A stretch of DNA of 64,000 nucleotides from Robiginitomaculum_A sp036478535. Its GTDB lineage: Bacteria > Pseudomonadota > Alphaproteobacteria > Caulobacterales > Maricaulaceae. The notes below the pieces were generated by a model, which made no database searches, was not told where the DNA came from, and saw only the letters and a list, made by a program, of their open reading frames with translations. The stretch covers positions 2,046,001 to 2,110,000 of the forward strand of contig OZ245059.1 in NCBI GenBank assembly GCA_965224735.1. The letters run 5' to 3'. This document shows, piece after piece, positions 32,308 through 41,892 of this stretch (positions are counted from its first letter, which is position 1; every line of letters begins with the position of its first letter). A program made the translations under genes and the position numbers.

Positions 32308-32823
32308 ATGTCCACAAATCCGCACCTAAGCCTTATTGTTGCTAAATCCCGTAATGGGGTAATTGGTGTAAACGGAAAATTACCATGGCACTTGTCTTCG
32401 GATTTACAGCACTTTAAAAAAGTGACTTTGGGGAAGCCCGTTCTAATGGGGCGTGTAACCTGGGAATGCCTGCCATTTCCGCTGCCAGGGCGGCCTAACC
32501 TGGTGCTGACCCGCAATAAAAACTATAGAGCAAAAAAAGCTGAAACTTTTACAAATATGCACGATATAATAGGGCGCGGTTTTGAACTTGCGGGTACTTC
32601 AAATGTAAATGAAATCATGCTCATAGGTGGGGCTAAGTTTTATGCGAAAACCATGAAATACGTAACACGTCTTTATATCACCGAAGTCGATGTGATGATT
32701 GAAGGCGATGCGCATTTCCCAGCCATAAACGCAAATGATTGGACCTTAAAATCAGAAATGCCTTTCCCCAAAACCGATAAAGACGATTATCCTTTCCTCG
32801 TGAAAGTTTATGAGCGTCGATAA
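32308..32823 (+). CDS. folA: Dihydrofolate reductase
   Basis: It reduces dihydrofolate to tetrahydrofolate with NADPH. The 171-residue protein shows the N-terminal IVAKSRNGVIGVNGKLPWHL, with the active-site Asp at SSDLQHFK, VLMGRVTWECLP, and IGGAKFYA for NADPH binding. The 211 bases upstream (32097-32307) hold only T-rich sequence. Confidence 0.95.
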   Translation: MSTNPHLSLIVAKSRNGVIGVNGKLPWHLSSDLQHFKKVTLGKPVLMGRVTWECLPFPLPGRPNLVLTRNKNYRAKKAETFTNMHDIIGRGFELAGTSNVNEIMLIGGAKFYAKTMKYVTRLYITEVDVMIEGDAHFPAINANDWTLKSEMPFPKTDKDDYPFLVKVYERR

Positions 32824-32904
32824 ACTGCGCCTTTATGGCCAATAAGTCTTGAAAAAGTGGCGATTAAGCGCCACATATACCCTAACGAATTAAACGGAGA
32901 GAAT

Positions 32905-34017
32905 ATGCCTAACAATAATAGTCCATGGGACACAGGTGGCGGTAAAGGCGGTAAGGACTCAGGAGGACGTGGAACAGGAGGACGTGGAAATAGTCCTTGG
33001 GGAAGTTCTGGTAGCGGTAAAGGTGGTAAAAAGCCCAATCGTAACCGCCCAACAAATGATCTTGATAATGTTATAAGAGATTTCAAAGGCAAATTTGGCA
33101 GTCCTAAAAAGGGCGATGGCGGTTTAGGCGGCGGAAGATTGCCTCTAATAATAGGTGCAGCGATAATTCTGGCGCTTATTATGTCAAGTATTTTCACGGT
33201 TGACCAACAAGAGGAAGCCGTAGTTTTACGTTTTGGGGAATACCAACGCACTGTGGGCGCAGGTCTAAATTTCAAACTCCCTTATCCTATCGAGCAAATC
33301 ATAATTGAAAAAACCCGCGAAATCAAAAAAATTGATATAGGCGGCAACGTCAAAGAAAGTGAAATGCTCACTGGCGATGAAAATATCGTTGAAATTGATT
33401 TTTCAGTTCTTTGGCGGATTAATAATCTTCAGGAATATCTATTTGATGTCAAAGATCCTGATACTGCGGTGCGTGCCGTTGCGGAGAGTGCTATGCGCGA
33501 AGTTATTGGTAATCATGCGCTTGAAGGTATTATTACAAAAGAGCGCCTTAGCGTGACAACTGACGTAAAAAAACTCATGCAAGAAACATTAAATGAATAT
33601 AAAACGGGTGTGCAAGTTGTCGAAGTGCAATTGCAAAAAGCTTATGTGCCACCTTCTGTTATTGCTTCTTTTCGCGATGTTGTTAATGCAGCTCAGGATG
33701 CGGAAACAGCTGTCAACAAAGCGACTGAGCATGCGAACAAAATTATTCCAGAAGCAGAAGGTACGGCCTTAAAGCTCATTCAAGAAGCAGAAGGTTACCG
33801 CGGTAAGGAAGTTGCAGAAGCAAGAGGGCAAGCTGAACGATTTAAGCTGGTTTACAAAGAATACAAAGCCGCGCCGCGTGTAACCCGCCAGCGTATGTAT
33901 TTAGAGACTATGGAGCAGGTTTACGAACATGCGGATAAAATGGTTTTGGACGGAAAAAGTTCAGGCGTGGTTCCATACTTATCTCTGGATGAGTTGAAAC
34001 GCAAAGGAGCAAAGTAA
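32905..34017 (+). CDS. hflK: FtsH protease modulator HflK
   Basis: A SPFH-family membrane protein of 370 residues that forms large cages with HflC around the FtsH protease. The N-terminus is Gly/Asn/Ser-rich (GGKGGKDSGGRGTGGRG) as in HflK. One membrane helix precedes VDQQEEAVVLRFGEYQRT and the SPFH domain. The ATG at 32905 follows GGAGAG; a GTG at 32857 is also in frame. It overlaps hflC by one base (TAATG). Confidence 0.96.
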   Translation: MPNNNSPWDTGGGKGGKDSGGRGTGGRGNSPWGSSGSGKGGKKPNRNRPTNDLDNVIRDFKGKFGSPKKGDGGLGGGRLPLIIGAAIILALIMSSIFTVDQQEEAVVLRFGEYQRTVGAGLNFKLPYPIEQIIIEKTREIKKIDIGGNVKESEMLTGDENIVEIDFSVLWRINNLQEYLFDVKDPDTAVRAVAESAMREVIGNHALEGIITKERLSVTTDVKKLMQETLNEYKTGVQVVEVQLQKAYVPPSVIASFRDVVNAAQDAETAVNKATEHANKIIPEAEGTALKLIQEAEGYRGKEVAEARGQAERFKLVYKEYKAAPRVTRQRMYLETMEQVYEHADKMVLDGKSSGVVPYLSLDELKRKGAK

Positions 34018-34907
34018 TGAAAGCCTTAACATCAGTAATTATTTTAGCGGCTATTACAGTCATTATATTTATCTTTTGCACATTCACAGTTGATCAACGA
34101 AAGCAGGCTCTTGTTCTGGAATTTGGCGAAGCGAAACGTGTCGCCAACCCTTGGGGTAAAGAGGCTGATGCAGGCCTAAAATTTAAGAAGCCTTGGGAAA
34201 AAATTGTTACACTTGATCGCCGTAATTTAGAAATTGATTTGAAACCCGTTGAGCTATTAGCTTCAGATCAAGAACCAATGCTTGTCGATGCATTTGTTCG
34301 ATACAGGATTGTTGATGCGACTAAGTTTTATGAAGCCTTAAGAGATGAAGTCGGCGCGCAACACAAACTTCAATCCATTATGGATTCAACCTTGCGCGAT
34401 GTTTTAGGGCGGGTTAATACGAAGGAAATCATTTCTGGACGCCGTGCGGAACTTATGAATGAAATTCAACTGGTGACCAATGCAACAGCAAATGCACCTG
34501 AAAATGACTTTGGCGTTGAAATTATTGATGTGCGCATAAAACGTGCAGACTTACCAAAAGCTAATGCAGAGCGTGTTTTCGCCCGTATGGTGACAGAACG
34601 AAACCAACGCGCCGCGCAAATTCGTGCGGAAGGGGAAAAGAAATCTCGTGAAATTCGCGCGACAGCGGAAAAAACGGCTGCGATTACGCGGGCCGAAGCG
34701 AAGGAAAAGTCTTTGAAAATAAAAGGTCTTGCGGATGCGGAGCGGAACAAAATTTTTGCGGAGGCGTTTAATCTTGACCCTGAGTTTTTTGCGTTTTATC
34801 GCTCTATGGAAGCGTATAAGAAAGCTCTTACAACAGGCACGACTTATGTACTCTCGCCAAATAGTGATTTTCTTAGTTATATGGATAACCAAAAAGGTCG
34901 TCGGTAA
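34017..34907 (+). CDS. hflC: FtsH protease modulator HflC
   Basis: The partner of HflK, 296 residues, has an N-terminal membrane helix, TVDQRKQALVLEFGEAK and an SPFH domain. The long helical segment is rich in Arg, Glu and Ala (SREIRATAEKTAAI), and DPEFFAFYRSMEAYK lies near the C-terminus. Translational coupling to hflK is indicated by the one-base overlap. Confidence 0.96.
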   Translation: MKALTSVIILAAITVIIFIFCTFTVDQRKQALVLEFGEAKRVANPWGKEADAGLKFKKPWEKIVTLDRRNLEIDLKPVELLASDQEPMLVDAFVRYRIVDATKFYEALRDEVGAQHKLQSIMDSTLRDVLGRVNTKEIISGRRAELMNEIQLVTNATANAPENDFGVEIIDVRIKRADLPKANAERVFARMVTERNQRAAQIRAEGEKKSREIRATAEKTAAITRAEAKEKSLKIKGLADAERNKIFAEAFNLDPEFFAFYRSMEAYKKALTTGTTYVLSPNSDFLSYMDNQKGRR

Positions 34908-34912
34908 AACTC

Positions 34913-35113
34913 ATGCCTTCATGGCTCACCATGTATGTCATCGCCTTTGGCGGAGCCATGTTACTTGAAGGAGCCATGTATGCCTTGTTTCCAGGGCTCA
35001 TGAAACGAGCTATGGCCGCGATGCTGGCTGCTCCTGAAAATGTGCTTCGCGGTATGGGGCTAGGGCTTGCAGTCATGGGCGTTGTATTGGTATTCTTGGT
35101 AATGCCTAAATAA
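34913..35113 (+). CDS. DUF2065 family small membrane protein
   Basis: A 66-residue protein of two membrane helices with the family pattern FGGAMLLEGAMYALFPG and LRGMGLGLAVMGVVLV. It lies between hflC and degP, its usual place in proteobacteria, and may work with the HflKC/FtsH quality-control system. Function is not established. Confidence 0.85.
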   Translation: MPSWLTMYVIAFGGAMLLEGAMYALFPGLMKRAMAAMLAAPENVLRGMGLGLAVMGVVLVFLVMPK

Positions 35114-35141
35114 GATGGAGCCAAATAAGATGGAGATGATT

Positions 35142-36587
35142 ATGGCCTTACGCGGTTTTAGACGAAATATCGGTTTTGCATTGGCTCTTGGCGTAAGCAC
35201 AATTGTATTTCCTGCCGCTATATTTCCTGCCGCAGCACAAGACAGTCTTCATTCAGTACCAACAGGGTTTTCAGAGCTTACCAAGCGCCTCGCGCCTGCT
35301 GTGGTAAATATTTCAACTTCGCAAACCATAGAGATTGATAAAGATTTGTCCTTTAAAAAAGGATCACCACTCGAAAAGTTCAATGACTTCTTTGGTGACG
35401 GGGAGCAAAACCGTGTTGCGCGCTCGCTTGGCTCTGGCTTTGTTATCGACAAAGAAGGTTATATCGTCACCAACAACCATGTGGTTGAAGGCGCAGACGA
35501 GATTGAAGTCGCTTTCCCAAACGGCGAGAGCTATGACGCTAAATTAATTGGCCGTGACCCCTCCACCGATATAGCGCTTCTTAAAATCAAAGCTGGTAAA
35601 GATATACCATTCGTTTCTTTTGCCAAGGACGAAAGCGTAGAAGTTGGCGAGTGGGTTATCGCTATTGGTAATCCGCTTGGTTATAGTTCATCCGTAGCTG
35701 CTGGCATTGTCTCTGCGCGGCATCGCCAAATGTCTATGACTAATTATGATGATTTCATCCAAACCGATGTTGCTATCAACAAAGGCAATTCAGGCGGCCC
35801 GCTCTTTGATATGGACGGCAAAGTAATTGGCGTGAACACGGCCATAGTCTCCCCAACAGGGTATAGCGTTGGCCTTAGTTTCTCCGTGCCTTCGGGCCTT
35901 GCAGAGAGCGTGGTAAAACAGCTTAAAGAGCACGGCGAAACGCGGCGCGGCTTTCTGGGCGTGCGTGTGCAAAAAGTAACCAAAGATATGGCCAAAGCCT
36001 ATAAACTAAAGCAGCCATACGGCGCGCTGATTAGTGCAGTGACGGATGATAGCCCAGCACAAAAAGTTGGCCTTAAGCGCGGTGATTTGATTACGCACCT
36101 TGGCGGGGTTAAGCTAGAGGATAGTTCAAAATTAGCACGCCTGATAGCCGAGGCCGAAATAGATGCGGACTTGAAAGTGGACTTTATCCGTAAGCGGAAA
36201 AAGAAATCCCTCAAGGTAAAAATCGAGCGCTTGAAAGAAAAAGTCAAAAAGGCCGTAGATAAAGACAAAAAAGACAAATTTCAGGGCGGCGGCACTGCAA
36301 ATGTATTTGGTATTACAGTTGAAAAGGTCACGGAAAAACTACATACGCAATACAAATTGGAAGATGATGTTACTGGCGTACTGGTGACGAAGGTAGATAA
36401 AAAATCCGATGCCGCTGACAAAATTTCCAAAGGCGATATTATTATCACAGTTAACCAAGAACTCGTTGAAGGTCCCGAAGATTTTCAAGAAAAAATGAAA
36501 GCAGCCGCGAAGAGCGAAGAGCCAATAATCCTGCTTATCAACAGACGCGGCAGGCCCGTGTTTTACACGGTCAACCCTGTTGGGTAA
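35142..36587 (+). CDS. degP: Do/DegP-family periplasmic serine protease
   Basis: An HtrA-type protease and chaperone of the envelope. A signal peptide ends near AAAQD, and the trypsin-like domain has His in NNHVVEG, Asp in DPSTDIALLKI and Ser in NKGNSGGPLF, followed by two PDZ domains. The linker between them is Lys-rich (KKAVDKDKKDK). Start codons at 35115, 35130, 35136 and 35142 are in frame; the last is chosen because GGAG precedes it and the signal peptide begins MALRGFRR. Confidence 0.94.
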   Translation: MALRGFRRNIGFALALGVSTIVFPAAIFPAAAQDSLHSVPTGFSELTKRLAPAVVNISTSQTIEIDKDLSFKKGSPLEKFNDFFGDGEQNRVARSLGSGFVIDKEGYIVTNNHVVEGADEIEVAFPNGESYDAKLIGRDPSTDIALLKIKAGKDIPFVSFAKDESVEVGEWVIAIGNPLGYSSSVAAGIVSARHRQMSMTNYDDFIQTDVAINKGNSGGPLFDMDGKVIGVNTAIVSPTGYSVGLSFSVPSGLAESVVKQLKEHGETRRGFLGVRVQKVTKDMAKAYKLKQPYGALISAVTDDSPAQKVGLKRGDLITHLGGVKLEDSSKLARLIAEAEIDADLKVDFIRKRKKKSLKVKIERLKEKVKKAVDKDKKDKFQGGGTANVFGITVEKVTEKLHTQYKLEDDVTGVLVTKVDKKSDAADKISKGDIIITVNQELVEGPEDFQEKMKAAAKSEEPIILLINRRGRPVFYTVNPVG

Positions 36588-36605
36588 GAAACCCTGGTTT
36601 TACCC
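36582..36605. terminator. Hairpin spanning the degP and serB stop codons
   Basis: GGGTAAGAAACC pairs with GGTTTTACCC around a two-base loop, with a two-base bulge. It covers the stop codons of the convergent degP and serB genes, so it could stop transcription from both sides. It lacks a long T-run in either direction. Confidence 0.4.
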
Positions 36606-37511
36606 CACAAGTTCATCATCCTTATAGCCTTGAAAATAAAGAGCTGTGATAAGGTCTGTATGGTTGATGGCGCAGTGGGCGGCTGCTGCGACTATGGGTT
36701 TGGCGTTATAGGCTATGCCAAGGCCTGCCGCGGTTATCATGGCAAGATCATTGGCACCATCGCCGATGGCTAGAGCTGTGTTTGAGTTAGTGCCTGCGGT
36801 GAAATCCAATAGTGTTTGTTTCTTGGCATCACGGCCTAATATGGGCATACCAACTGTGCCCAATAGAGCTTTGCCGTCATCATGGAGCGTATTTGCGAAA
36901 TGATGTTCAAAACCCACCAGCTCGGCTATCCGCAATGTGAAAAATGTGAAACCGCCCGAAACAATAACTGTCTGCGCTCCATTGGCTTTCATTGTTTGGC
37001 AAAGAGTTCGTGCGCCAGCATTCAAATGAATCCGTTCATCAAAACATTGTTGCAAATTAGAAAGAGGTAGATTTTTTAACAAACTAACGCGCTCTATTAA
37101 CGCGCTTTCAAAGTCTGTCTCCCCGCGCATAGCCCGCTCGGTAATCCTCGCTACATGCGCGCCCACGCCCGCAAAATCTGCTAACTCATCAATACATTCC
37201 TGTTCAATAAGCGTAGAATCCATATCGCAAATGAGCAGGCTTTTCCTGCGGGCATTTGGGGTTTGCAAACAAAAGTCAGCCTCTATTTTCTTGCGCGTAA
37301 GTGCTTTGCCAATGCGTTCTCTAAGGTTGTGCGGCGCGTCCACGATAAAAACATCAACAGCTTTGTCGGGCGAGAGTACTTCTACATGGGCAATATTGAC
37401 ATCAGGGGTTTGCACGCAAAAATCTGCGATCGTCCGAAAATTATCTGCGTCCTTGTTTTTTAAAACGAATGTAAGGCAAGAGAGGTTTTTCTGGCTATTT
37501 TCATTGCTCAT
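36600..37511 (-). CDS. serB: Phosphoserine phosphatase
   Basis: It performs the last step of serine synthesis. The 303-residue protein has an N-terminal ACT-like part and the HAD phosphatase with the nucleophile motif DMDSTLIEQECIDELA, VIVSGGFTFF and the metal site GDGANDLAMI. Its start codon is only 14 bases from that of the divergent miaA, so the two promoters must reach into the opposite coding sequences. Confidence 0.95.
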   Translation of the reverse strand: MSNENSQKNLSCLTFVLKNKDADNFRTIADFCVQTPDVNIAHVEVLSPDKAVDVFIVDAPHNLRERIGKALTRKKIEADFCLQTPNARRKSLLICDMDSTLIEQECIDELADFAGVGAHVARITERAMRGETDFESALIERVSLLKNLPLSNLQQCFDERIHLNAGARTLCQTMKANGAQTVIVSGGFTFFTLRIAELVGFEHHFANTLHDDGKALLGTVGMPILGRDAKKQTLLDFTAGTNSNTALAIGDGANDLAMITAAGLGIAYNAKPIVAAAAHCAINHTDLITALYFQGYKDDELVG

Positions 37512-37525
37512 GACTAAGAAACCTT

Positions 37526-38398
37526 ATGATGAAACAGATTATTTGTATTACAGGACCAACGGCGAGCGGCAAGAGCGCATTTGCCGTAAATCTTGCTAAA
37601 AAGCAAGATGGTGAAATTATAAATACGGATGCTTTACAGGTTTATTCGCATTTACGGGTTTTATCTGCGCGGCCAAACACGGTAGAGATGGACGGGATAC
37701 CGCATCATTTATTTGGCCATATCCACCCAAAGGAGCGCTATTCCACGGGCAAATGGCTTAAAGATGCAGACACTCTCATTATTGATATTCTTGCGCGCGG
37801 CAAAAAACCGATATTGGTTGGTGGCACGGGGCTGTATTTCAAAGCGCTCACAGAAGGACTGGCGCAAATTCCCGCTCTTAGCGAAGGCGCAATGGATAAA
37901 GCGCAGTCTATACTCGATAATGATGGCATAGCTACGCTGCGCCAAGAGGCGGAGCGCCTTGACCCACTTGCAAGTGGGCGCATACTTGGCGATGACCCGC
38001 AGCGCCTTTTACGCATTGTTAGCGTCGCTATCGGCACGGGAAAACCCATAAGCCGCTGGCAGCAGGACACCAGACCCATTTTACCCAAAGACGTATGGAA
38101 GGGCATGGTTTTACTGCCGCAACGCGAGAGGCTTTATGATAAAGTCAATGCTCGTTTCGGCGATATGATAAGAGAGGGCGGGCTTGCAGAAGCGCGTACG
38201 GTCTTGGCGCTTAATTTGGATGAGAATGTGCCAGCGATGAAAGCCATTGGCCTGCGGGAACTTGGTGCGTATTTGGGCGGAGAAACAAGTTTGGACGAAG
38301 CTATAGAGCTTGCAATGCGGCAAACTCGCCGTTTTGCTAAACGGCAATACACATGGCTTCGCGGTAACATGGACGCTTGGGAGCATATCGCTATTTAA
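37526..38398 (+). CDS. miaA: tRNA dimethylallyltransferase
   Basis: It adds the isopentenyl group to A37 of tRNAs reading UNN codons. The 290 residues show the P-loop GPTASGKS, INTDALQVY, HHLFGHI, LVGGTGLYFKAL and the C-terminal QTRRFAKRQYTW. Either of two adjacent ATGs (37526, 37529) may be used. The serB-miaA divergent arrangement is common in alphaproteobacteria. Confidence 0.96.
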   Translation: MMKQIICITGPTASGKSAFAVNLAKKQDGEIINTDALQVYSHLRVLSARPNTVEMDGIPHHLFGHIHPKERYSTGKWLKDADTLIIDILARGKKPILVGGTGLYFKALTEGLAQIPALSEGAMDKAQSILDNDGIATLRQEAERLDPLASGRILGDDPQRLLRIVSVAIGTGKPISRWQQDTRPILPKDVWKGMVLLPQRERLYDKVNARFGDMIREGGLAEARTVLALNLDENVPAMKAIGLRELGAYLGGETSLDEAIELAMRQTRRFAKRQYTWLRGNMDAWEHIAI

Positions 38399-38478
38399 CT
38401 GCACGTTATGGATAAAACGCTTTTGATTTAGAAGTTTTTCCTATAGGCCTGCGAACGATTATACGCAAAGAGACTAGA

Positions 38479-39171
38479 TTGAAAATATTACCAATTTTTT
38501 TACAAAAACGCTCATGGTTCTTCTGGATCGCCGTGGTGCAGCTTCTTGCATTTGCCCTTATCACAATGTCTTTAGATTTTAAGCCAGAGTCTATTGCAAA
38601 ATGGTTTGAAAGTTTCGCGCAATCACCACTCGCAATTCCTGGTACTTTTGTTGTTTATGTGCTGGGTGCATTTGTCAATGTACCGCAATGGACGATGCAT
38701 GGCGGCGTCGGGCTTGCCTTTGGGCCTTTCCTTGGTAGTGTTTTAGCATGGGCTGCAACGTTGGTTTCAGCAAGTTTTGATTTTTGGCTCGGAATGCGCC
38801 TAGGGGCAGAGCGTATACGAAAAATCAGCAAGGGGCGCCTTACTGGAAAATTTATGTCCTATATTAAACAGCACGGTTTTTTTGCAAGCCTTGTCGTGCG
38901 AATTGTTCCGACAGGGCCGTTTCTTCTCGTTAATATGGCGGCAGGTGTTGCTGGCGTAAAGTTCAAACATTTTTTCTACGGGACAGCTTTGGGCTCAATT
39001 CCAAAAATTATTGGTTTTGTATTATTTGGCGATGGAATCAAAAGCGCCGTCACAGGAAAAGAGCCGTTGTATATAGCAATTGTTGTTGGCATAGCCCTAA
39101 TTTGGATGGCTGTTATTTACTTTACTGGCTCATATTTGAAAGCTAAGGAACCTCTGAATAATAGGTTTTGA
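38479..39171 (+). CDS. VTT-domain (TVP38/TMEM64, DedA-like) membrane protein
   Basis: A 230-residue protein with about five membrane helices and the VTT-domain pattern: GAFVNVPQWTMHGGVGLAFGP, WAATLVSASFDFWLGMRLG, and the re-entrant FFASLVVRIVPTGPFLLVNMAAG. VTT proteins move lipids across membranes in several systems. The only start at the beginning of the hydrophobic part is a TTG at 38479. Confidence 0.8.
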   Translation: MKILPIFLQKRSWFFWIAVVQLLAFALITMSLDFKPESIAKWFESFAQSPLAIPGTFVVYVLGAFVNVPQWTMHGGVGLAFGPFLGSVLAWAATLVSASFDFWLGMRLGAERIRKISKGRLTGKFMSYIKQHGFFASLVVRIVPTGPFLLVNMAAGVAGVKFKHFFYGTALGSIPKIIGFVLFGDGIKSAVTGKEPLYIAIVVGIALIWMAVIYFTGSYLKAKEPLNNRF

Positions 39172-39330
39172 GGTGTTTTTTGCTCAGCCTTTTTTTCACC
39201 TTTGTCAACTTGCAATTTGACGCGGGTGCATACATTAACTATCATTAGTTTTTAGGCGCAATTTTGAGTCTTTTTATGTGGGCACATATCGAGCCGTATC
39301 AAAATATTCAAACACGAAAGTTAGATTATT

Positions 39331-40380
39331 ATGCTATCCAGTATTTTGGGGTTTTTATCAGCCGATATTGCTATTGATTTGGGCACGGCAAATACGCTTG
39401 TTTATGTTAAGGGGCGGGATCTTGTTCTAAGCGAGCCATCCGTAGTCGCGTATTCCATCCGTAATGGGCGCAAAGAAGTTCATGCAATCGGTAATGATGC
39501 TCGTATGATGCTTGGTAGAACACCTGCTCATATCGAAGCCGTGCGCCCGATGAAAGATGGCGTGATTGCCGATTTTGAAGTTGCTGAGGTAATGATAGAG
39601 CACTTTATCAAAAAAGTTCATAACCGCCGCAATCTTGTGCATCCGCAAGTCGTTATTTGCGTACCATCAGGCGCAACGGCCGTTGAGCGTCGCGCTATCC
39701 ATGACAGTGCTGCGAGAGCGGGCGCGCGTAAAGTTTATTTGATCGAAGAGCCTATGGCGGCTGCGCTTGGCGCAGGCCTGCCAATCCATGAACCATCAGG
39801 ATCGATGGTTGTTGATATTGGCGGCGGCACAACTGAAGTTGCTGTGCTCTCCTTAGACGGAATCGTGTATTCACGCTCTGTACGAGTTGGCGGCGATAGA
39901 ATGGATGACGCTATTGTGCAATATGTGCGCCGCACGACAAACCTTCTTTTGGGAGAAATGTCAGCTGAGCAAGTGAAAAAAGAAATCGGTTCTGCGCAAA
40001 TGCCAGAAGACAATGAAGGTATGACGGTGCAAATTAAAGGCCGCGACTTGATGAACGGCGTGCCCCGCGAAATTCGCGTCACCGAATCTATGATAGCAGA
40101 AGCACTGTCCGAACCTGTTGAATACATAGTGGAAGCCGTTAAAAACGCCCTAGAAGCAACGCCACCAGAACTGGCTGCCGATATTGTGGATAAAGGCATT
40201 ATGCTTACGGGCGGTGGGGCATTACTAAGAGATTTGGACACAGTACTGCGCAACAGAACGGGGTTACCTGTATCTATAGCGGATAATCCGCTAACATGTG
40301 TTGTGAAAGGGGCTGGCACTGTTGTTGAAAACCTCAACAAGTGGAAAAGCGTACTCTCGGTTGGGGCTTATAAACAATAA
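39331..40380 (+). CDS. mreB: Rod shape-determining protein MreB
   Basis: The bacterial actin that organises lateral wall growth. The 349 residues have the actin-family ATP motifs DLGTANTLVYV, VIADFEVAE, VVDIGGGTTEVAVLS and ITLTGGGALL-like MLTGGGALL, plus the amphipathic N-terminus MLSSILGFLS that binds membrane. It heads the mreBCD-mrdA-rodA operon. The cell is therefore likely rod-shaped. Confidence 0.98.
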   Translation: MLSSILGFLSADIAIDLGTANTLVYVKGRDLVLSEPSVVAYSIRNGRKEVHAIGNDARMMLGRTPAHIEAVRPMKDGVIADFEVAEVMIEHFIKKVHNRRNLVHPQVVICVPSGATAVERRAIHDSAARAGARKVYLIEEPMAAALGAGLPIHEPSGSMVVDIGGGTTEVAVLSLDGIVYSRSVRVGGDRMDDAIVQYVRRTTNLLLGEMSAEQVKKEIGSAQMPEDNEGMTVQIKGRDLMNGVPREIRVTESMIAEALSEPVEYIVEAVKNALEATPPELAADIVDKGIMLTGGGALLRDLDTVLRNRTGLPVSIADNPLTCVVKGAGTVVENLNKWKSVLSVGAYKQ

Positions 40381-40421
40381 TATAAGCCTACAGTGCTGGG
40401 GCCAAAATTTAAGGTCACTCA

Positions 40422-41360
40422 ATGAGCGATAGAAGTGGAAACCAATATCATAAACGAAGGAATATCTGGCGCGGCATAGCGGCGGGTTTAATCTTCGTAT
40501 CGTTTATAGCGCTTGTTTCAGATGGACAACAAAAGATACTCCTTGCTTCAGGACGTATCCAAGCCGATGGTGCGAGCGCCAAAGTTATGGAGTTTTTAGC
40601 AACGCCTGTGCGCGGAATTCAGGCCATGTTTACGAACCTAAAAAACAGAACAAATATTATCCAGAAAAATGCAAGCATGAAAGCTGAACTTGCCCGTATA
40701 CGTCCATATGAGACGAAAGCTTTAGATCTAGAGATGCGCATACAAAGTCTCGAGAAAATTCTGCACATGGAAACTTCTTCGGATATCCCAACGGAGAAAA
40801 TTATAGCACGCGCGGTTAGCGAAATTCACGGCCTCTTTGCGTACACATCTTTGATTAATGTTGGTTACAATCAAGGTGTGCTTTCTAATCACCCTGTTAT
40901 GACTGTAGACGGGCTTTATGGCCATGTAGTTCGTAGCGGCGCTAATTCTGCACGGGTATTGTTGCTCAATGATATGAATAGCCGCATCGCAGTAATGTCT
41001 CAGCGCTCTAAAAGTCGAGCGTTAATGGTTGGTGCAAACGATAAGCGCCCTAAGCTTGAGTATATTTCTCCAAAATCTGACTGGAAAATTGGTGACCGTA
41101 TTGTTACCTCTGGTGACGGTGGTGTTCTACCACAGGGGCTTGCCATAGGCACTTACACTAAATATGGAGCAAAAAAAACGGGTGTACAATTGTATACGCG
41201 TGGCAAACCTGTAGATTGGGTGTGGGTCTATCCATATAAACCTATTCCAGCTCCTATTGAAAATGGCTCGAAGGCAGACGTCTCTATAAACCCTTTGGCG
41301 GATAAGCTTACGCAAGAAGGTCTTGTTCCTGACCTAGTAACAGGTGCGCCAAATGAGTAA
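40422..41360 (+). CDS. mreC: Rod shape-determining protein MreC
   Basis: A 312-residue periplasmic scaffold with one N-terminal membrane helix, a coiled coil (about 70-105) and the beta-barrel-like MreC core (NVGYNQGVLSNHPVMTVDGLYGHVV, GDRIVTSGDGGVLPQGLAIG). It links MreB to PBP2 and RodA. It overlaps mreD by eight bases. Confidence 0.95.
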   Translation: MSDRSGNQYHKRRNIWRGIAAGLIFVSFIALVSDGQQKILLASGRIQADGASAKVMEFLATPVRGIQAMFTNLKNRTNIIQKNASMKAELARIRPYETKALDLEMRIQSLEKILHMETSSDIPTEKIIARAVSEIHGLFAYTSLINVGYNQGVLSNHPVMTVDGLYGHVVRSGANSARVLLLNDMNSRIAVMSQRSKSRALMVGANDKRPKLEYISPKSDWKIGDRIVTSGDGGVLPQGLAIGTYTKYGAKKTGVQLYTRGKPVDWVWVYPYKPIPAPIENGSKADVSINPLADKLTQEGLVPDLVTGAPNE

Positions 41361-41892
41361 GCCTGAACAAACAAACGCTTTGCAAACATTATCGCGTGCA
41401 ATACAAGGTTTTATATTTTGTTTAGTCCTGATATTTTTTTCACTAAGCAGCGTTGAAATATTTGGGCAATATTTTAGATTAGCTTTTTTACCTTTTGCAG
41501 GGTTATTTCTTTGGCCATTACAAGCTTCCAAAAGGTGGTCATTGGTATTCGTTTTCATATTAGGTGTTTTGTACGATATTTTCAGTGGCGGCCCGATGGG
41601 GATTTGGGCTCTTAGCTTTCTAATATATTTTATCGCAGTAAATGAGGGTATTAGGGGTATTAAGGACAAGCTCGGCTGGCTACAGGCACTTGGGTTGTTT
41701 TTTGTTACCTTGATATTCCTTGGTGCTATAGCGGCTGTTTTAAACCGCGTATCATTGGGGATTTGGCCAAGCCGGATTATAATTGTTAACACTGTTGTCG
41801 TGACACTGATTGCCTTTCCCCTCATTTATTGGATCCGTAACCTCCTTAGTTTCATAGGTGGTGAACCCCAAGAAAACAGAGGATTGCAGTGA
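41353..41892 (+). CDS. mreD: Rod shape-determining protein MreD
   Basis: A hydrophobic protein of 179 residues with about five membrane helices. Identification rests on its position between mreC and mrdA and on the FVFILGVLYDIFSGGPMGIWALSF segment, which fits the G.L.D...G.P.G...L pattern of MreD. The ATG at 41353 is preferred to a GTG at 41344. It overlaps mrdA by four bases (GTGA). Confidence 0.9.
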   Translation: MSKPEQTNALQTLSRAIQGFIFCLVLIFFSLSSVEIFGQYFRLAFLPFAGLFLWPLQASKRWSLVFVFILGVLYDIFSGGPMGIWALSFLIYFIAVNEGIRGIKDKLGWLQALGLFFVTLIFLGAIAAVLNRVSLGIWPSRIIIVNTVVVTLIAFPLIYWIRNLLSFIGGEPQENRGLQ

